NCBI RefSeq assembly: GCF_000384415.1
Contig: NZ_ARVU01000001.1
Location: forward strand, 1,736,001 to 1,800,000
Reading direction: 5' to 3'
Source of the DNA: Cycloclasticus pugetii PS-1
GTDB taxonomy: Bacteria; Pseudomonadota; Gammaproteobacteria; Methylococcales; Cycloclasticaceae
DNA length: 64,000 nucleotides
Shown here: positions 28,503-39,306 of the stretch, in pieces
Layout of the letters: each line of letters starts with the position of its first letter
How positions within the stretch are numbered: the stretch's first letter is position 1
Notes under the pieces: generated by a model
The model's input: only the letters and a program-made list of their open reading frames with translations
Databases searched by the model: none
What the model was told of the DNA's origin: nothing
Position numbers and translations under genes: made by a program

Positions 28503-28601
28503 GTCTATTCGGCCTTGACAGTTCGCATAAATAACAAAGCAGTCAACAAATGATTACGCTAGAATATTAGGTGTTTACAGTACCTGATTTTTATTATTGA
28601 T

Positions 28602-29960
28602 ATGTCAGCTTCTCCACAACATGAGAACACCCATGAGCACCTACGTTTACTCGCCGGTAACCTCGACAGCGGTGCTTTATCAAAAATTGAAGCCCAACTA
28701 AACGAACTTCATCCTGCTGAAATAGCTAACCTTCTCGAATCACTACCACTACAAAACCGACGTATTGTCTGGGAGCTTACCAACCCTGAACTAGCCGGTG
28801 ACATTTTAGTTGAAGTAAATGATGAAGTACGCCTAGGGCTTATCGAACATACCGATGAAGACGACTTAGTTGCAGCTGTCGGCTCACTAGATACTGATGA
28901 TCTGGCTGATATTTTTGAAGACCTTCCGAAGGTTGTTTTGCATCAGGTTGTCCGTGCCATGTCAAACCAAGACCGACGACGACTACAGTCTGTCATGTCT
29001 TATGATGAGGATAGCGCGGGGGGGTTAATGAACCCTGACATGGTCACTATTCGCCCAAATGTGGATCTTGGTGTGGTTTTAAGGTACCTAAGACAACGCA
29101 GTGAGTTACCGGCGAATACTGACAAATTATTTGTTGTCGATAGAGATGATCGTTATTTAGGTATTTTGAACATCTCAGACTTGCTGACAACCAATTCTAA
29201 AGCGTCGGTGAGCAACACCATGATCACTGACCAAAAAGCCTTACTGCCTACCTTATCTGCTAATGAGGTGGCCCTATTCTTCGAAGATTACAACCTCGTT
29301 TCAGCGCCTGTTGTTGATGAGGACAATCGATTACTTGGGCGCATTACCGTTGATGATGTTGTTGATGTTATTCGTGATGAAGCCGATCGCTCCTTGTTAA
29401 GCTTAGCCGGTCTAGATGAAGATGATGACATGTTTGCACCTGTCACAAGGAGCGCTAAACGTCGTGCAGTTTGGCTAGGAATTAATTTATTCACCGCTTT
29501 TCTAGCTGCTTGGGTTATCGGTATATTTGCAGCAACCATTGAACAGGTTGTTGCCCTTGCGGTTCTTATGCCAATTGTTGCCAGTATGGGTGGAATTGCC
29601 GGTAGCCAAACATTAATGCTGGTAATACGAGGCATTGCACTGAATCAAATTGGCACTACCAATGCTCGTTGGCTATTATGGAAAGAATTAGCCGTCGGTA
29701 GCTTAAATGGTATTCTATGGGCTTGCGTTGTCGCCGCAATAACTGGGTTTTGGTTTCAAAGCCAATCCCTCGGCCTTTTGATTGGTGTCGCTTTGGTTAT
29801 TAACTTAATCGTTGCTGCACTGGCCGGCGCCACCATTCCGTTAACGCTAAAGAAAATGAATATAGACCCAGCTATTGCTGGGGGCGTTATTCTGACGACG
29901 GTCACCGACGTTATCGGCTTCTTTTCTTTCTTGGGCCTCGCAACCGTTTTTCTAATTTAA
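28602..29960 (+). CDS. mgtE: Magnesium transporter/channel MgtE
   Basis: MgtE is a Mg2+-gated magnesium channel of the inner membrane. The 452-residue protein has the N-terminal superhelical domain (LHPAEIANLLESLP), a pair of CBS domains at about residues 130-260, a connecting helix, and five C-terminal membrane helices. The conserved pore segment is VLMPIVASMGGIAGSQTLMLVIRG, and the last helices include TTVTDVIGFFSFLGLAT with its metal-site aspartate. It follows rapZ after 99 bases and is convergent with pmbA. Confidence 0.95.
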   Translation: MSASPQHENTHEHLRLLAGNLDSGALSKIEAQLNELHPAEIANLLESLPLQNRRIVWELTNPELAGDILVEVNDEVRLGLIEHTDEDDLVAAVGSLDTDDLADIFEDLPKVVLHQVVRAMSNQDRRRLQSVMSYDEDSAGGLMNPDMVTIRPNVDLGVVLRYLRQRSELPANTDKLFVVDRDDRYLGILNISDLLTTNSKASVSNTMITDQKALLPTLSANEVALFFEDYNLVSAPVVDEDNRLLGRITVDDVVDVIRDEADRSLLSLAGLDEDDDMFAPVTRSAKRRAVWLGINLFTAFLAAWVIGIFAATIEQVVALAVLMPIVASMGGIAGSQTLMLVIRGIALNQIGTTNARWLLWKELAVGSLNGILWACVVAAITGFWFQSQSLGLLIGVALVINLIVAALAGATIPLTLKKMNIDPAIAGGVILTTVTDVIGFFSFLGLATVFLI

Positions 29961-29978
29961 ATAAGTCCAAACGCTGAC

Positions 29979-31334
29979 TTACGAACCAGCAATGGTCATT
30001 TCACTAACTAAAATAGACCCTGTCCGCGTATTCCCTCTAAGGTCTACATCATTACCCACAGCAACAATAGATTGATAAATATCTTTTAAATTACCCGCTA
30101 TCGTCACTTCTTCTACTGGGAACTGGATGACCCCATTTTCAACCCAAAAACCTGCGGCTCCTCTGGAGTAGTCACCGGTCATTGTATTCACTCCCTGACC
30201 TATCAATTCAGTCACTAGCAAGCCTGTATTCATTTCTTTAAGCATGCCATTAAAATCCAGCTCACCGGACTTAACGGTCAAATTATGTACGCCACCAGCA
30301 TTAGCCGTGGTTTTCATCCCAAGCTTACGCGCTGAGTAACTACTTAAAACATAACCTTCGACTACGCCTGCTTTAACAATGTTCCTTGCCGATGTGGCCA
30401 CACCTTCAGAATCATACGTTGCACTACCCATTGCTTGAGCTAACAAAGGCTGCTCATAAATATCAATAAATGAAGGAAAAACTTGCTGACCTAAACTGTC
30501 CAAAAGAAATGATGATTTGCGATATAAATTTCCACCTCTAATGGCTGATATAAAATGGCCGATCAGGCCACCGCTGACTTCAGCAGCAAACATAATAGGG
30601 CTTTTTCTAGTGCTAATGGCTTTAGCTCCAAGACGGTTTATGGTTCTTTTAGACGCCATTTCACCTACTTTTTTAGCATCATCCATTGCACTAGCCTGAC
30701 GAGCAACGGTGTACCAATAATCGCGCTGCATAGTTCCATCACGTTCACCAATAACTGAGCAGCTCATGCTATGGCGACTAGCCGGATAACCATGATTAAA
30801 CCCAAGGCTATTGGCTAGCACTCGGGTGCCCTCAAATGTTTGAATACTGGCACCCTCTGAGTTGCTAATGTCTTTATCATAAAAACGTGCGGCATCTTCA
30901 CACCTTACCGCCATTTCAATGGCTTCATCCGCACTAATAGTCCATGGGTGATATAACGATAAGTCAGGAAAAGTTGTTGCCAAATACTGCTGTTCTGGCA
31001 GCCCAGAAAATGGATCTTCTTCAGCATACTTCGCAATTGCACACGCTGCAGACACCATTTCTTTAATTGCCGCAGAATCCAATTTTGTGGAACTAGCAGA
31101 GCCCTTCTTATGGCCCTTATAAACGGTAATACCAATACCCTGATCACGATGATGCTCTATCGTTTCAACTTCCCCCAAGCGTGCATTCACAGAAAGGCCT
31201 TGCCCAACACTAATAGCCGTTTCTACTTGGTCTGCACCCTGTTTTTTTGCTTCTAATAAAATATCGGCTGCAATATTTTTCAATTGCTCCGTTTTTTGTT
31301 CACTGTTAGTTGATGTATCCACTGACTTAGGCAT
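29979..31334 (-). CDS. pmbA: Metalloprotease PmbA (TldE)
   Basis: TldE/PmbA is the partner subunit of TldD. The heterodimer degrades unfolded or modified peptides, matures microcin B17 and removes CcdA. This 451-residue protein lacks the HExxH zinc motif, as expected for the TldE subunit. Typical parts are [19 protein letters not shown] and the C-terminal [15 protein letters not shown]. The start has a strong ribosome binding site, GTAGGAGG, and overlaps the end of tldD by eight bases. The yjgA-like gene commonly found beside tldD or pmbA is not here. Confidence 0.95.
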   Translation of the reverse strand: MPKSVDTSTNSEQKTEQLKNIAADILLEAKKQGADQVETAISVGQGLSVNARLGEVETIEHHRDQGIGITVYKGHKKGSASSTKLDSAAIKEMVSAACAIAKYAEEDPFSGLPEQQYLATTFPDLSLYHPWTISADEAIEMAVRCEDAARFYDKDISNSEGASIQTFEGTRVLANSLGFNHGYPASRHSMSCSVIGERDGTMQRDYWYTVARQASAMDDAKKVGEMASKRTINRLGAKAISTRKSPIMFAAEVSGGLIGHFISAIRGGNLYRKSSFLLDSLGQQVFPSFIDIYEQPLLAQAMGSATYDSEGVATSARNIVKAGVVEGYVLSSYSARKLGMKTTANAGGVHNLTVKSGELDFNGMLKEMNTGLLVTELIGQGVNTMTGDYSRGAAGFWVENGVIQFPVEEVTIAGNLKDIYQSIVAVGNDVDLRGNTRTGSILVSEMTIAGS

Positions 31335-32769
31335 GCGTCCCTCCTACTGTCAAGCCATCAATTTTTAGTGTTGGCTGGCCGACTCCAACCGGAACACTTT
31401 GACCTTCTTTACCGCAGGTTCCAACCCCTTGATCTAATTTGAGATCATTCCCCACCATGCTGACTTTGTTCAAGACATCTGGGCCATTACCAATTAACGT
31501 TGCGCCTTTGACAGGTTGGGTTATTTTTCCGTTTTCAATTAAGTAGGCTTCGCTGGCTGAAAACACAAACTTACCCGAGGTAATATCCACCTGCCCCCCT
31601 GCAAAATTGACTGCATACAAGCCATTTTTTACCGATGACACTATCTCAGCTGGCTCACTTTTACCCGGCAACATATAAGTATTTGTCATTCTAGGCATTG
31701 GTAAATGTGCATATGACTCACGTCGGCCGTTTCCAGTTGCTGCATGCCCCATCAGGCGCGCATTCATTTTATCGTGCATATAGCCCTTCAATACACCATT
31801 TTCAATTAATGTTGTACACGCCGTCTTAGTACCTTCATCATCCACCGACAGTGAACCACGCCGACCTTCCAACGTTCCATCATCCACCACAGTGCATAAT
31901 GGCGAGGCCACCTTTTCACCAATGCGTCCACTAAACGCTGAGCTGCCTTTGCGGTTAAAATCGCCCTCTAAGCCATGGCCTATTGCTTCGTGTAGGAGAA
32001 TCCCCGGCCAACCAGGCCCTAATACGACTGTCATGGTACCTGCTGGAGCCTCAACTGCTTCTAAGTTAACCTGCGCTAAACGCACAGCCTCTCTTGCATA
32101 ACTCATTGCTCGATCTTCTTCTAAGAAGTATTCATAACCTTGTCGCGCGCCACCACCCGAACCACCTTGTTCACGTCGCCCATTTTCTTCTATGATAACC
32201 GACACATTCATTCTTACTAAGGGTCGGATATCGCTGCTTAGACTGCCATCATCCGTTGCCACCAGTACAACTTCGTAAACACCCACCAAACTAATAACGA
32301 CTTGTTCAATACGTGCATCCAGTTGACGTGTTTGCTGATCAATACGTTTTAATAAAGCCACTTTCTCTTCACGAGTCATGGTATTTAATGGGTCAATGGG
32401 TGCATACAAGCTAGGCATATCATTGAACATAGTAGCCTTTAAAATACCCGAACGTCCCCCACTCGCTATTGCTTTGACGCTGTTCGCGGCGGCTAACATA
32501 TTCGGCAGTGTTAGTTCCTCACTGTAGGCAAAACCTGTTTTTTCCCCGCTCACCGCTCGAAGACCAACGCCTTGTTCTATATTGTAATTGCCATCCTTCA
32601 CGATACCATCTTCAAGAACCCACGACTCACTGCGTGACGATTGAAAGTAAATATCTGCCTGATCAATGTTAGTCGACAGTAATGACCCCATCACATTGTC
32701 TATATCGTTAATTGATAAACCGACAGGTTTAAGAATCAAACTTTCTGCTTGTTGAATTAAATCGCTCAT
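31327..32769 (-). CDS. tldD: Metalloprotease TldD
   Basis: TldD is the catalytic zinc subunit of the TldD/TldE peptidase. The 480-residue protein contains the zinc motif [11 protein letters not shown] (HExxxH-type) near residue 262 and the conserved [21 protein letters not shown]. The C-terminal [17 protein letters not shown] is also conserved and contributes a zinc-site cysteine. The substrate channel is closed by the PmbA partner encoded next. It lies 12 bases after the nitrilase-family gene. Confidence 0.96.
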   Translation of the reverse strand: MSDLIQQAESLILKPVGLSINDIDNVMGSLLSTNIDQADIYFQSSRSESWVLEDGIVKDGNYNIEQGVGLRAVSGEKTGFAYSEELTLPNMLAAANSVKAIASGGRSGILKATMFNDMPSLYAPIDPLNTMTREEKVALLKRIDQQTRQLDARIEQVVISLVGVYEVVLVATDDGSLSSDIRPLVRMNVSVIIEENGRREQGGSGGGARQGYEYFLEEDRAMSYAREAVRLAQVNLEAVEAPAGTMTVVLGPGWPGILLHEAIGHGLEGDFNRKGSSAFSGRIGEKVASPLCTVVDDGTLEGRRGSLSVDDEGTKTACTTLIENGVLKGYMHDKMNARLMGHAATGNGRRESYAHLPMPRMTNTYMLPGKSEPAEIVSSVKNGLYAVNFAGGQVDITSGKFVFSASEAYLIENGKITQPVKGATLIGNGPDVLNKVSMVGNDLKLDQGVGTCGKEGQSVPVGVGQPTLKIDGLTVGGTHA

Positions 32770-32781
32770 AATGTCTCGTTA

Positions 32782-33603
32782 TTAAAGTCGTCTATGCTGA
32801 ATCGCTGGTAGACTTGTTCTGACCTTGTTTAGTTCTGATTTTTTGAATGTCGCTAGGGCAATACCATTGTCGATGTCTAAGCTCGATAGCACATCACCCC
32901 AAGGACCGACAATCATACTATGTCCGAAGGTTGAACGGCCATTATTATGCTGACCACCTTGGTTAGCCGCAATCATATAACACGAATTCTCAACGGCCCT
33001 AGCCCTACATAATAATGACCAATGTGCTTGACCTGTGAGTTCAGTAAAAGCCGACGGTGCGACCATAAACTCCGCCCCTTGGCGTAACAGTTCACGGTAA
33101 AGTTCGGGAAAGCGTAAATCATAACAAATAGACAACCCCATCTTACCAAACGGCGTATTAACTACCACTGGGGAATCACCTGCTAAAAAGGTCTCTGATT
33201 CACGATAACGCTTCTTGCCATCCGCTATGTCTACATCAAATAGGTGCATTTTATGATAATACGCCTGTCGCTCACCCTTAGCGTTATAGACCAAACACGT
33301 CGCATATACTTTGTCTTGTACCGGCGAGCTTATCGGTAAAGAACCCGCCACTATCCAACACGCCGTCTTTTTTGAGAGTTCACTTAAAAAACTCTGGATT
33401 GCCCCCTCCCCTAACGTTTCAGCAATCGATAGAAGTTGCCCCGAGTGCTTGGCCATTAGTGCAAAGTTTTCCGGCAACACAACCAGTTTTGCTCCCTCAG
33501 ACACCGCTTGGTTCACCCAATATTCAACGGCTGTTAAATTATCTGCAAGTTGGTCAGATGATGTCATTTGAACAGCCGCCACCGTTAACTCTTTTTTCAT
33601 CAT
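32782..33603 (-). CDS. Carbon-nitrogen hydrolase, Nit1/omega-amidase branch
   Basis: This nitrilase-superfamily enzyme has the full Glu-Lys-Cys triad: VVLPENFALM, YYHKMHLFDVDI and LSICYDLRFPELYR. The branch includes deaminated-glutathione amidases and Nit1-like repair enzymes, so hydrolysis of a small amide is likely, and the exact substrate is inferred. I chose the ATG at 33603 (273 residues), just after the yhdP stop. An adjoining ATG at 33600 and one at 33618 inside yhdP are alternatives. The yhdP-nit-tldD order is common in gammaproteobacteria. Confidence 0.9.
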   Translation of the reverse strand: MMKKELTVAAVQMTSSDQLADNLTAVEYWVNQAVSEGAKLVVLPENFALMAKHSGQLLSIAETLGEGAIQSFLSELSKKTACWIVAGSLPISSPVQDKVYATCLVYNAKGERQAYYHKMHLFDVDIADGKKRYRESETFLAGDSPVVVNTPFGKMGLSICYDLRFPELYRELLRQGAEFMVAPSAFTELTGQAHWSLLCRARAVENSCYMIAANQGGQHNNGRSTFGHSMIVGPWGDVLSSLDIDNGIALATFKKSELNKVRTSLPAIQHRRL

Positions 33604-33607
33604 GGCA

Positions 33608-36600
33608 TTACGGCTCATTAGCCTTCTGCCCTGAAAGAGGTAACTGGCCAAGTGTTGCATCAAAAACAGGCGTTAACACATTATCCATCATGCCAAATAT
33701 TTTACCCCCAGGTTGACTAATTTGTTCTATCGTCGGGTCACGCCATGGCCCGGTAACACGATATTGATAGCCGGCCAATTTATTCACTGTTTTGCCAGCA
33801 ATTTTTTGAGCGATAAATACCGCTGCGCCGACCAAAGGACCACCAGCGATAGCACCGGCTAAAGGTAAGCTTTCCGTTGTTTTTGGTGTCACCGTAATCA
33901 ACTGATCTAATTGTTCGTTAACTAAACTAACATCCCCTTGAAAATCTAAGCGAGCCGACGGGCTTTCTAAATAAAAACGCTTTGTAGATGCCTCGCCTTT
34001 TAGCAAGTTAAAGCGCCCTTTTATTTTATCAAAACTCAAGCCTTTTTGTACCAAATCACTAAAGTCGAGCTGCAAGCGCCTTTGCAGTGTATTTAGACTC
34101 AACAAACCAAAAATCCGCCCAATGCCAGGCTCGACATCTAACAAACGCCCTTGACCTGATTTTATCTCTGCATACCCGCTGAGCGTATCTTTTGAGAAAT
34201 CTTGCGGCTCGCCTAACCAGTTCAAATCAAAATAAAACTCGACAGGCGCATCTTTCAGTTTCTTGGTGATGTGCATATCCGCTAACAAAGAACCTAATGA
34301 CTGACTATTAAGCGTTCCTTTTAAACCCGTTATACTTTGCCCATCCAGAACTTCCCACGCGCCGCCCGCTTTAAAGTCATCACGATCTGATTTTAAAGAT
34401 AATGTTTCAATCACGACTCCATTATCTTTTTGACGAAGCTGCAATGTCAGCGTTCCTAGTTTTGAGCGCCCAATAAAAAACTCTTTACTACTCAAATCTA
34501 GATTTGGGATATCAGTAGGGCTCATTGGCGGTATTTTGCCGCTATATACCTGCCCCTCATTAGAGGGTAGTTTCAAGGTATCTAACTCTAGACTTATTGT
34601 GCTTCCATCAACAAATTTGTCCGGCACTTTATATCGACCTATAACAGTTGGGCTGTTGACCTCGCCCGACCAAGTTGAGTGCTGATGCGTGCCACTAACA
34701 AGCACATTATCAAAGACTCTATCTAGCCATTCTAGCGTTCGAATATTGAGGTTAAATTGGTTGATCATGGGCGGCTCTGATATACGACTTGTGTCAACAC
34801 CAAGAGCTTGCTGCCACTGTGTAATATTTAACACTTCGATTTCCCCAGATAACTGAACTCCCTGCTTTACCGGTAGTTTCGACTCGTCTTTACCAAAATG
34901 AATATCTGCTTTTTCTAGGGCCAGTTTTTTATCCTGACTATTGGTTAATCGTATATAGGTTTTAAGGCTGTCTCCATACCAGGCTTTAATTGGTAATGAG
35001 GACTGACCCAGCTGCACTATCGCCTTAAAGGGCTTTACTTGATTTTTTTGCTTACCTATCGGCGCGGGTAAGTCCACCCCTACCCCTTTGAGAGAACTGC
35101 TTAATGTGATCGTCGATAACCTTCCAGTCGCTAATCCCTTATGCGGTAACTCAACCTTTACCTTGGCCAAACCAGTACCCTTAATATGCCTCCAAAAGTC
35201 TGACGGGTACTGTTTTGCAAGACGCGAAATAGTTAACGGGCCATTACCTTCAATGACCGTACTATCTTTTTCCGTCTTGATCGCTAGACTAAGTTTTTCA
35301 TCTAAGAAATGCCCAGTAATTGAGTCCCCACGTATGCCTTGGTCGTCATATTCAATTTCACCTTCAATAGCATTAATAACCAGCCCAACATCAGGAACCG
35401 TTAGTCGATTATCTTTTAATTGCGCTTTCGCTTTCACCTTTGTTTTAAGGTTTTTCCTAAGCGGTATATCAAGGTTTAAATCTAAAACCGAGGACCCAGA
35501 CACAGTGCTGTAGTCTAATAAGCCACTCATCTGTTCATTAAGCGGTGACTGCTTAAAAAAGGTATATAAGCCTTGAATATCATTTTTAACCTTACCGCTT
35601 AGGTGTAAGTATTTATCTGTTTTAAAATCTGCGATATTAACAAGAACATGATCAATTTCATTACCCGCTATTAAGCCTTCATGCCCATTAATCTTCATCC
35701 CTTCATTTTTAAATTCAATATCTGCTGACACGCCTAACGCATCTGGCCACTTATCTGCATAATGTAAGCGGAGATTTTGTGCGCTAAATAGCACTTGAAA
35801 AACACCTTCATTTTGACGATATGGGAAACTTGATAATGGACCGCTAAGTAATAAACCACCTCCTTGAACCCCACCTTCTATAAAAGCTGCATCTAACCAA
35901 TTAACAACCTGTTTGCCCATGATACCAACCGGTAAATAAAGCGCTGTATAGCGGCTATCCGCTGCACCAAAATTTGTTTGCAAGTCGATCGAAGGTTTTT
36001 CATCGCCATCAGGTAACGTAACGTTCACCCGTGTTTGTGTCGCAATATGCGGTGAATTCATCGTGATATGATCAGACTTTATTGACCAGCCATACGCGTC
36101 TTTATGCCACGTTAATTGACCATTTAGCTGATCAACCGTTATCGGTTCTCTAAACAGCGGCGTAAAGTGTATCGAGCCGTTATCCACATCAAGCTGTAAC
36201 CAACCTTTATCTTGCGTTGCACAGCCTGTTCCAGAAAAATTATTAATACTTGGAAATACTTCATACGCCTCGCTCGTCAAGCCTTGCAGCTCGCCGCAAG
36301 TAGCCCAGCTAAGCTGTGTGTCTCGGCGTTGAATAGAAACACTTGCATGATTTAATAAACCCGTTGGTTTAACCTCTTTAAGAATAGGTAAGACAGAATC
36401 GTCTGTCACACTAACAGACTGAAAAATACTGGTAATGGCCTTTAAATTAAGCCCATTTGCTGTTACATCAAAGGAATAATTATCCGCATTATCCGAGCGA
36501 TATTGCACATTAAATTGGCTTTCCTTCTGCATGCTGTTCTGTGTTTTAAACACTACATCTTGGGCTTTTAATGTCCAACCATTCAAAATGGTTTCCCAAG

Positions 36601-37495
36601 CAAAATGACTACTAAAGTCAGACACATTAATTTCATTATCGCCCTGCCTAAGGCTGGCTCTTCGTACCAAGGCATTGCCTTTAACCTTTGACAATTTAGC
36701 GGCTTTCCACGTACTCCAAAGCTCAACATCACCTTCACCTTGGTCAATAGACAACGTTTCTACTTTTAACCGCGTCAGGTATTCAGCTATATCAATCCCT
36801 TCTGCCTTAAAGTAGCCTTTAGCATCCCAGTTTGTTGTTGATAAAACATCCCCTCTAACTTTAATAGCTAAAACAAAGGTTCCCCCTTTTTCTGTTGGCA
36901 ATGCCGCAGTCACTTTGAGTGCATGTTCTGGCCCGTTGTTTTGAAAAATGATATTTGCCTTTTCAAGGGTAATGTCTGGCAAGTCTCGTAAATCGTCTTG
37001 CCATATGATCTGACTATCCATTACTTCATAACGTCTACCCTCTAATAACCAAGAAAAGTCACCTGATGAAGCATCCGTGTTTTTTGCAGTTGTCAAACCA
37101 ACGAGAGAAAAACGCCCATCAGCAAGCCGCTGTATTTTAATATGACTATTAACGATGGTTATTTTATTTGGCTTGGTTTCCCCCGTCACCAAATCAAGTG
37201 GATTAAACGATAAGCGAATTTCACCCACCTTGAGTGCGTTTGTTTGTTTGTTTAGCCCATTTATTGTTATACCTCTTAGACTTAACTGTGGATTGAAACC
37301 AGACATTCTCGCCGACAAGCTGGTAATACCAACCTCAGCACCTATTTCTTCAGACAAGTACACTTCTAAATCATGTTTGTACTCGGGCACCTCTGTTAAA
37401 AAAAATCGTGCCGTCATTAGCAATACCGCAAGCACACCAAGACTTACGGTAAAAAACCATAATAAGGAATGTCCAAATAAACGTACTTTACTCAC
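33608..37495 (-). CDS. yhdP: YhdP family AsmA-like phospholipid transport protein
   Basis: YhdP is a very large AsmA-like protein anchored in the inner membrane. With TamB and YdbH it moves phospholipids to the outer membrane through a long beta-groove. The 1295-residue product has one N-terminal membrane helix (residues about 9-28), a long repetitive beta-rich DUF3971 body and a C-terminal AsmA-like domain that includes GRIFGLLSLNTLQRRLQLDFSDL. It starts at a GTG. The gene lies 16 bases after rng, the conserved rng-yhdP pairing. Confidence 0.93.
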   Translation of the reverse strand: MSKVRLFGHSLLWFFTVSLGVLAVLLMTARFFLTEVPEYKHDLEVYLSEEIGAEVGITSLSARMSGFNPQLSLRGITINGLNKQTNALKVGEIRLSFNPLDLVTGETKPNKITIVNSHIKIQRLADGRFSLVGLTTAKNTDASSGDFSWLLEGRRYEVMDSQIIWQDDLRDLPDITLEKANIIFQNNGPEHALKVTAALPTEKGGTFVLAIKVRGDVLSTTNWDAKGYFKAEGIDIAEYLTRLKVETLSIDQGEGDVELWSTWKAAKLSKVKGNALVRRASLRQGDNEINVSDFSSHFAWETILNGWTLKAQDVVFKTQNSMQKESQFNVQYRSDNADNYSFDVTANGLNLKAITSIFQSVSVTDDSVLPILKEVKPTGLLNHASVSIQRRDTQLSWATCGELQGLTSEAYEVFPSINNFSGTGCATQDKGWLQLDVDNGSIHFTPLFREPITVDQLNGQLTWHKDAYGWSIKSDHITMNSPHIATQTRVNVTLPDGDEKPSIDLQTNFGAADSRYTALYLPVGIMGKQVVNWLDAAFIEGGVQGGGLLLSGPLSSFPYRQNEGVFQVLFSAQNLRLHYADKWPDALGVSADIEFKNEGMKINGHEGLIAGNEIDHVLVNIADFKTDKYLHLSGKVKNDIQGLYTFFKQSPLNEQMSGLLDYSTVSGSSVLDLNLDIPLRKNLKTKVKAKAQLKDNRLTVPDVGLVINAIEGEIEYDDQGIRGDSITGHFLDEKLSLAIKTEKDSTVIEGNGPLTISRLAKQYPSDFWRHIKGTGLAKVKVELPHKGLATGRLSTITLSSSLKGVGVDLPAPIGKQKNQVKPFKAIVQLGQSSLPIKAWYGDSLKTYIRLTNSQDKKLALEKADIHFGKDESKLPVKQGVQLSGEIEVLNITQWQQALGVDTSRISEPPMINQFNLNIRTLEWLDRVFDNVLVSGTHQHSTWSGEVNSPTVIGRYKVPDKFVDGSTISLELDTLKLPSNEGQVYSGKIPPMSPTDIPNLDLSSKEFFIGRSKLGTLTLQLRQKDNGVVIETLSLKSDRDDFKAGGAWEVLDGQSITGLKGTLNSQSLGSLLADMHITKKLKDAPVEFYFDLNWLGEPQDFSKDTLSGYAEIKSGQGRLLDVEPGIGRIFGLLSLNTLQRRLQLDFSDLVQKGLSFDKIKGRFNLLKGEASTKRFYLESPSARLDFQGDVSLVNEQLDQLITVTPKTTESLPLAGAIAGGPLVGAAVFIAQKIAGKTVNKLAGYQYRVTGPWRDPTIEQISQPGGKIFGMMDNVLTPVFDATLGQLPLSGQKANEP

Positions 37496-37511
37496 TATTA
37501 ATACTCTAGTT

Positions 37512-38963
37512 TTATACTAGCACCACATCATATTGTTCTTGGGTATATTCATTTTCTGCTCTAAAACGAATGCGTATACCAACAAAAGATTCTAAGTCTG
37601 CCAATGTTGTTGATTCTTCATCGAGCATCATGTCGACAACTTCATTTGACGCCAACACCAATAGCTCCTTTGCTTCGTATTGCCGAGCATCTCGTATAAT
37701 TTCACGAAAAATCTCATAACACGTCGTTTCTGGTGTTCGCACCATCCCCGTGCCTGAACACGTAGCACAAGGTTCACACAACACTTGCTCCAAACTTTCC
37801 CGCGTCCGCTTACGTGTCATTTCGACCAAACCTAACTCGGAAACATTACTAATTGTATATTTTGCATGATCCTTAATCATTGCTTTTTCTAAGGCATTCA
37901 ACACCGCCGCTTTATGCTCTTCGTTATGCATATCAATGAAATCGATGATGATAATGCCACCCAAGTTTCTCAGCCGTAACTGGTGTGCAGTAACTTGAGC
38001 CGCTTCCATATTAGTTTTAAAAATAGTTTGCTCTTGATTACCTCGTCCTAAATAACTGCCAGTATTAACATCAACCGTTGTCATTGCTTCTGTTTGGTCA
38101 AGTATCAAATGCCCACCTGACTTTAACGGCACTTTTCTTTCCAATGCTGCCTTTATGTCACTTTCAATGCTGTACATATCGAATAAGGGCCGATGGCCTT
38201 TATACAATTCTAATAAGTGTTCTACTTCCGGCATAAACTTGATTGAAAAATCCAGCATTCGATCAAAGTTACTCTTCGAATCTATAACAATTTTAGTGAC
38301 TGATGTTTGATACCAATCCCGTAATATCCTCAAAGCCAAAGGTAAATCTTCATAAATAAGCCCAATAGGCACTTCTTTTACTTGAAGACTGATCACTTCC
38401 CAAAGTTTGTTAAGAAACAGCATATCAGCGCGAATGCTCTCTTCACTAACCCCTTCTGACGCAGTTCTTGCGATATAACCACCTGAGTAACCTTGCTCTT
38501 TAAAAATCTCCATACACGCTAGCAACCGTTCTCGCTCGGCTTCGTCTTCTAATTGTTGGGACAGCGCTAATTTTTCAGAATAAGGCAAAAAAACTTGGTA
38601 ACGAGATGGAATTGAAATACTCATCGTTAAACGCGGGCCTTTTGTACCAATGGGGGCTTTCAAAACTTGTACGACAACTTTTTGACCTTGCTGCAAAAAA
38701 TGCTCGATGCCTTTGTCTTCCGAGGGAGTTTCCCCCGCCACCAACACGTCAGATGCATGTAAAAAACCAGCCCGGCCGATACCAATTTCCACAAAAGCCG
38801 CTTGAATACCTGGCATAACACGACATATTTCACCACGATATAAATTCCCAACAACATCTCGTTTACGCTGGCGCTCAATAATCAGTTCTTGCAAGACACC
38901 ATTTTCAAGCACCGCCACCCGTGTCTCAGGCGGCGTGATATTTATCAGAATTTCATCGCTCAT
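37512..38963 (-). CDS. rng: Ribonuclease G
   Basis: RNase G matures the 5' end of 16S rRNA and degrades some mRNAs. At 483 residues it is RNase G and not the much longer RNase E. An S1-like domain (GNLYRGEICRVMPGIQAAFVEIG) is at the N-terminus, followed by the DNase I-like catalytic part with VDVNTGSYLG and the metal-binding IIIDFIDMHNEEH. The zinc-link cysteines appear as CEPCATCSGTG. It begins the run rng-yhdP-nit-tldD-pmbA. Confidence 0.96.
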   Translation of the reverse strand: MSDEILINITPPETRVAVLENGVLQELIIERQRKRDVVGNLYRGEICRVMPGIQAAFVEIGIGRAGFLHASDVLVAGETPSEDKGIEHFLQQGQKVVVQVLKAPIGTKGPRLTMSISIPSRYQVFLPYSEKLALSQQLEDEAERERLLACMEIFKEQGYSGGYIARTASEGVSEESIRADMLFLNKLWEVISLQVKEVPIGLIYEDLPLALRILRDWYQTSVTKIVIDSKSNFDRMLDFSIKFMPEVEHLLELYKGHRPLFDMYSIESDIKAALERKVPLKSGGHLILDQTEAMTTVDVNTGSYLGRGNQEQTIFKTNMEAAQVTAHQLRLRNLGGIIIIDFIDMHNEEHKAAVLNALEKAMIKDHAKYTISNVSELGLVEMTRKRTRESLEQVLCEPCATCSGTGMVRTPETTCYEIFREIIRDARQYEAKELLVLASNEVVDMMLDEESTTLADLESFVGIRIRFRAENEYTQEQYDVVLV

Positions 38964-39306
38964 TTTTTCTAAACCATTGGTTATTTAGTATTGATGAATA
39001 TAGTTAGGGTATTGACCACTTTACTATGAAAAGCCTTTTTTACTGCGTTGATTTTACGCTTATTACACCGCTGCATTTATCAATTTGCTGATAAAAACAG
39101 ATAACCAACTTGCAAATAAAAAATGTAAAAACTAGTCCCGCACAAACATTAATAGTTTTACCGGTATGGGACGGAAAAGTTGCCGATAAACCTGAGGCTG
39201 ACTAAGGCTTTTGTGTTATGCCTAATAACGACCCTCTATAAGCGCCTGTCATGGAGCCATTCAACAATAGCATCACGTTTTGCCCCTATCATTCCAGTTG
39301 AAAAAA
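38964..39306. other. 343-base gene-free stretch between maf and rng
   Basis: The end nearest rng must hold its promoter on the minus strand, but I find no hexamer pair good enough to mark. A weak dyad (GTCCC at 39135-39139 and GGGAC at 39168-39172) and a distant ATTTGC/GCAAAT pair are present. Nothing here resembles a terminator with a T-run, an RNA gene or a protein. Confidence 0.6.

Noticed and set aside
35088-35513. 141-codon plus-strand frame opposite yhdP
   Set aside because: Antisense to a continuous yhdP frame and has no ribosome binding site or family resemblance.
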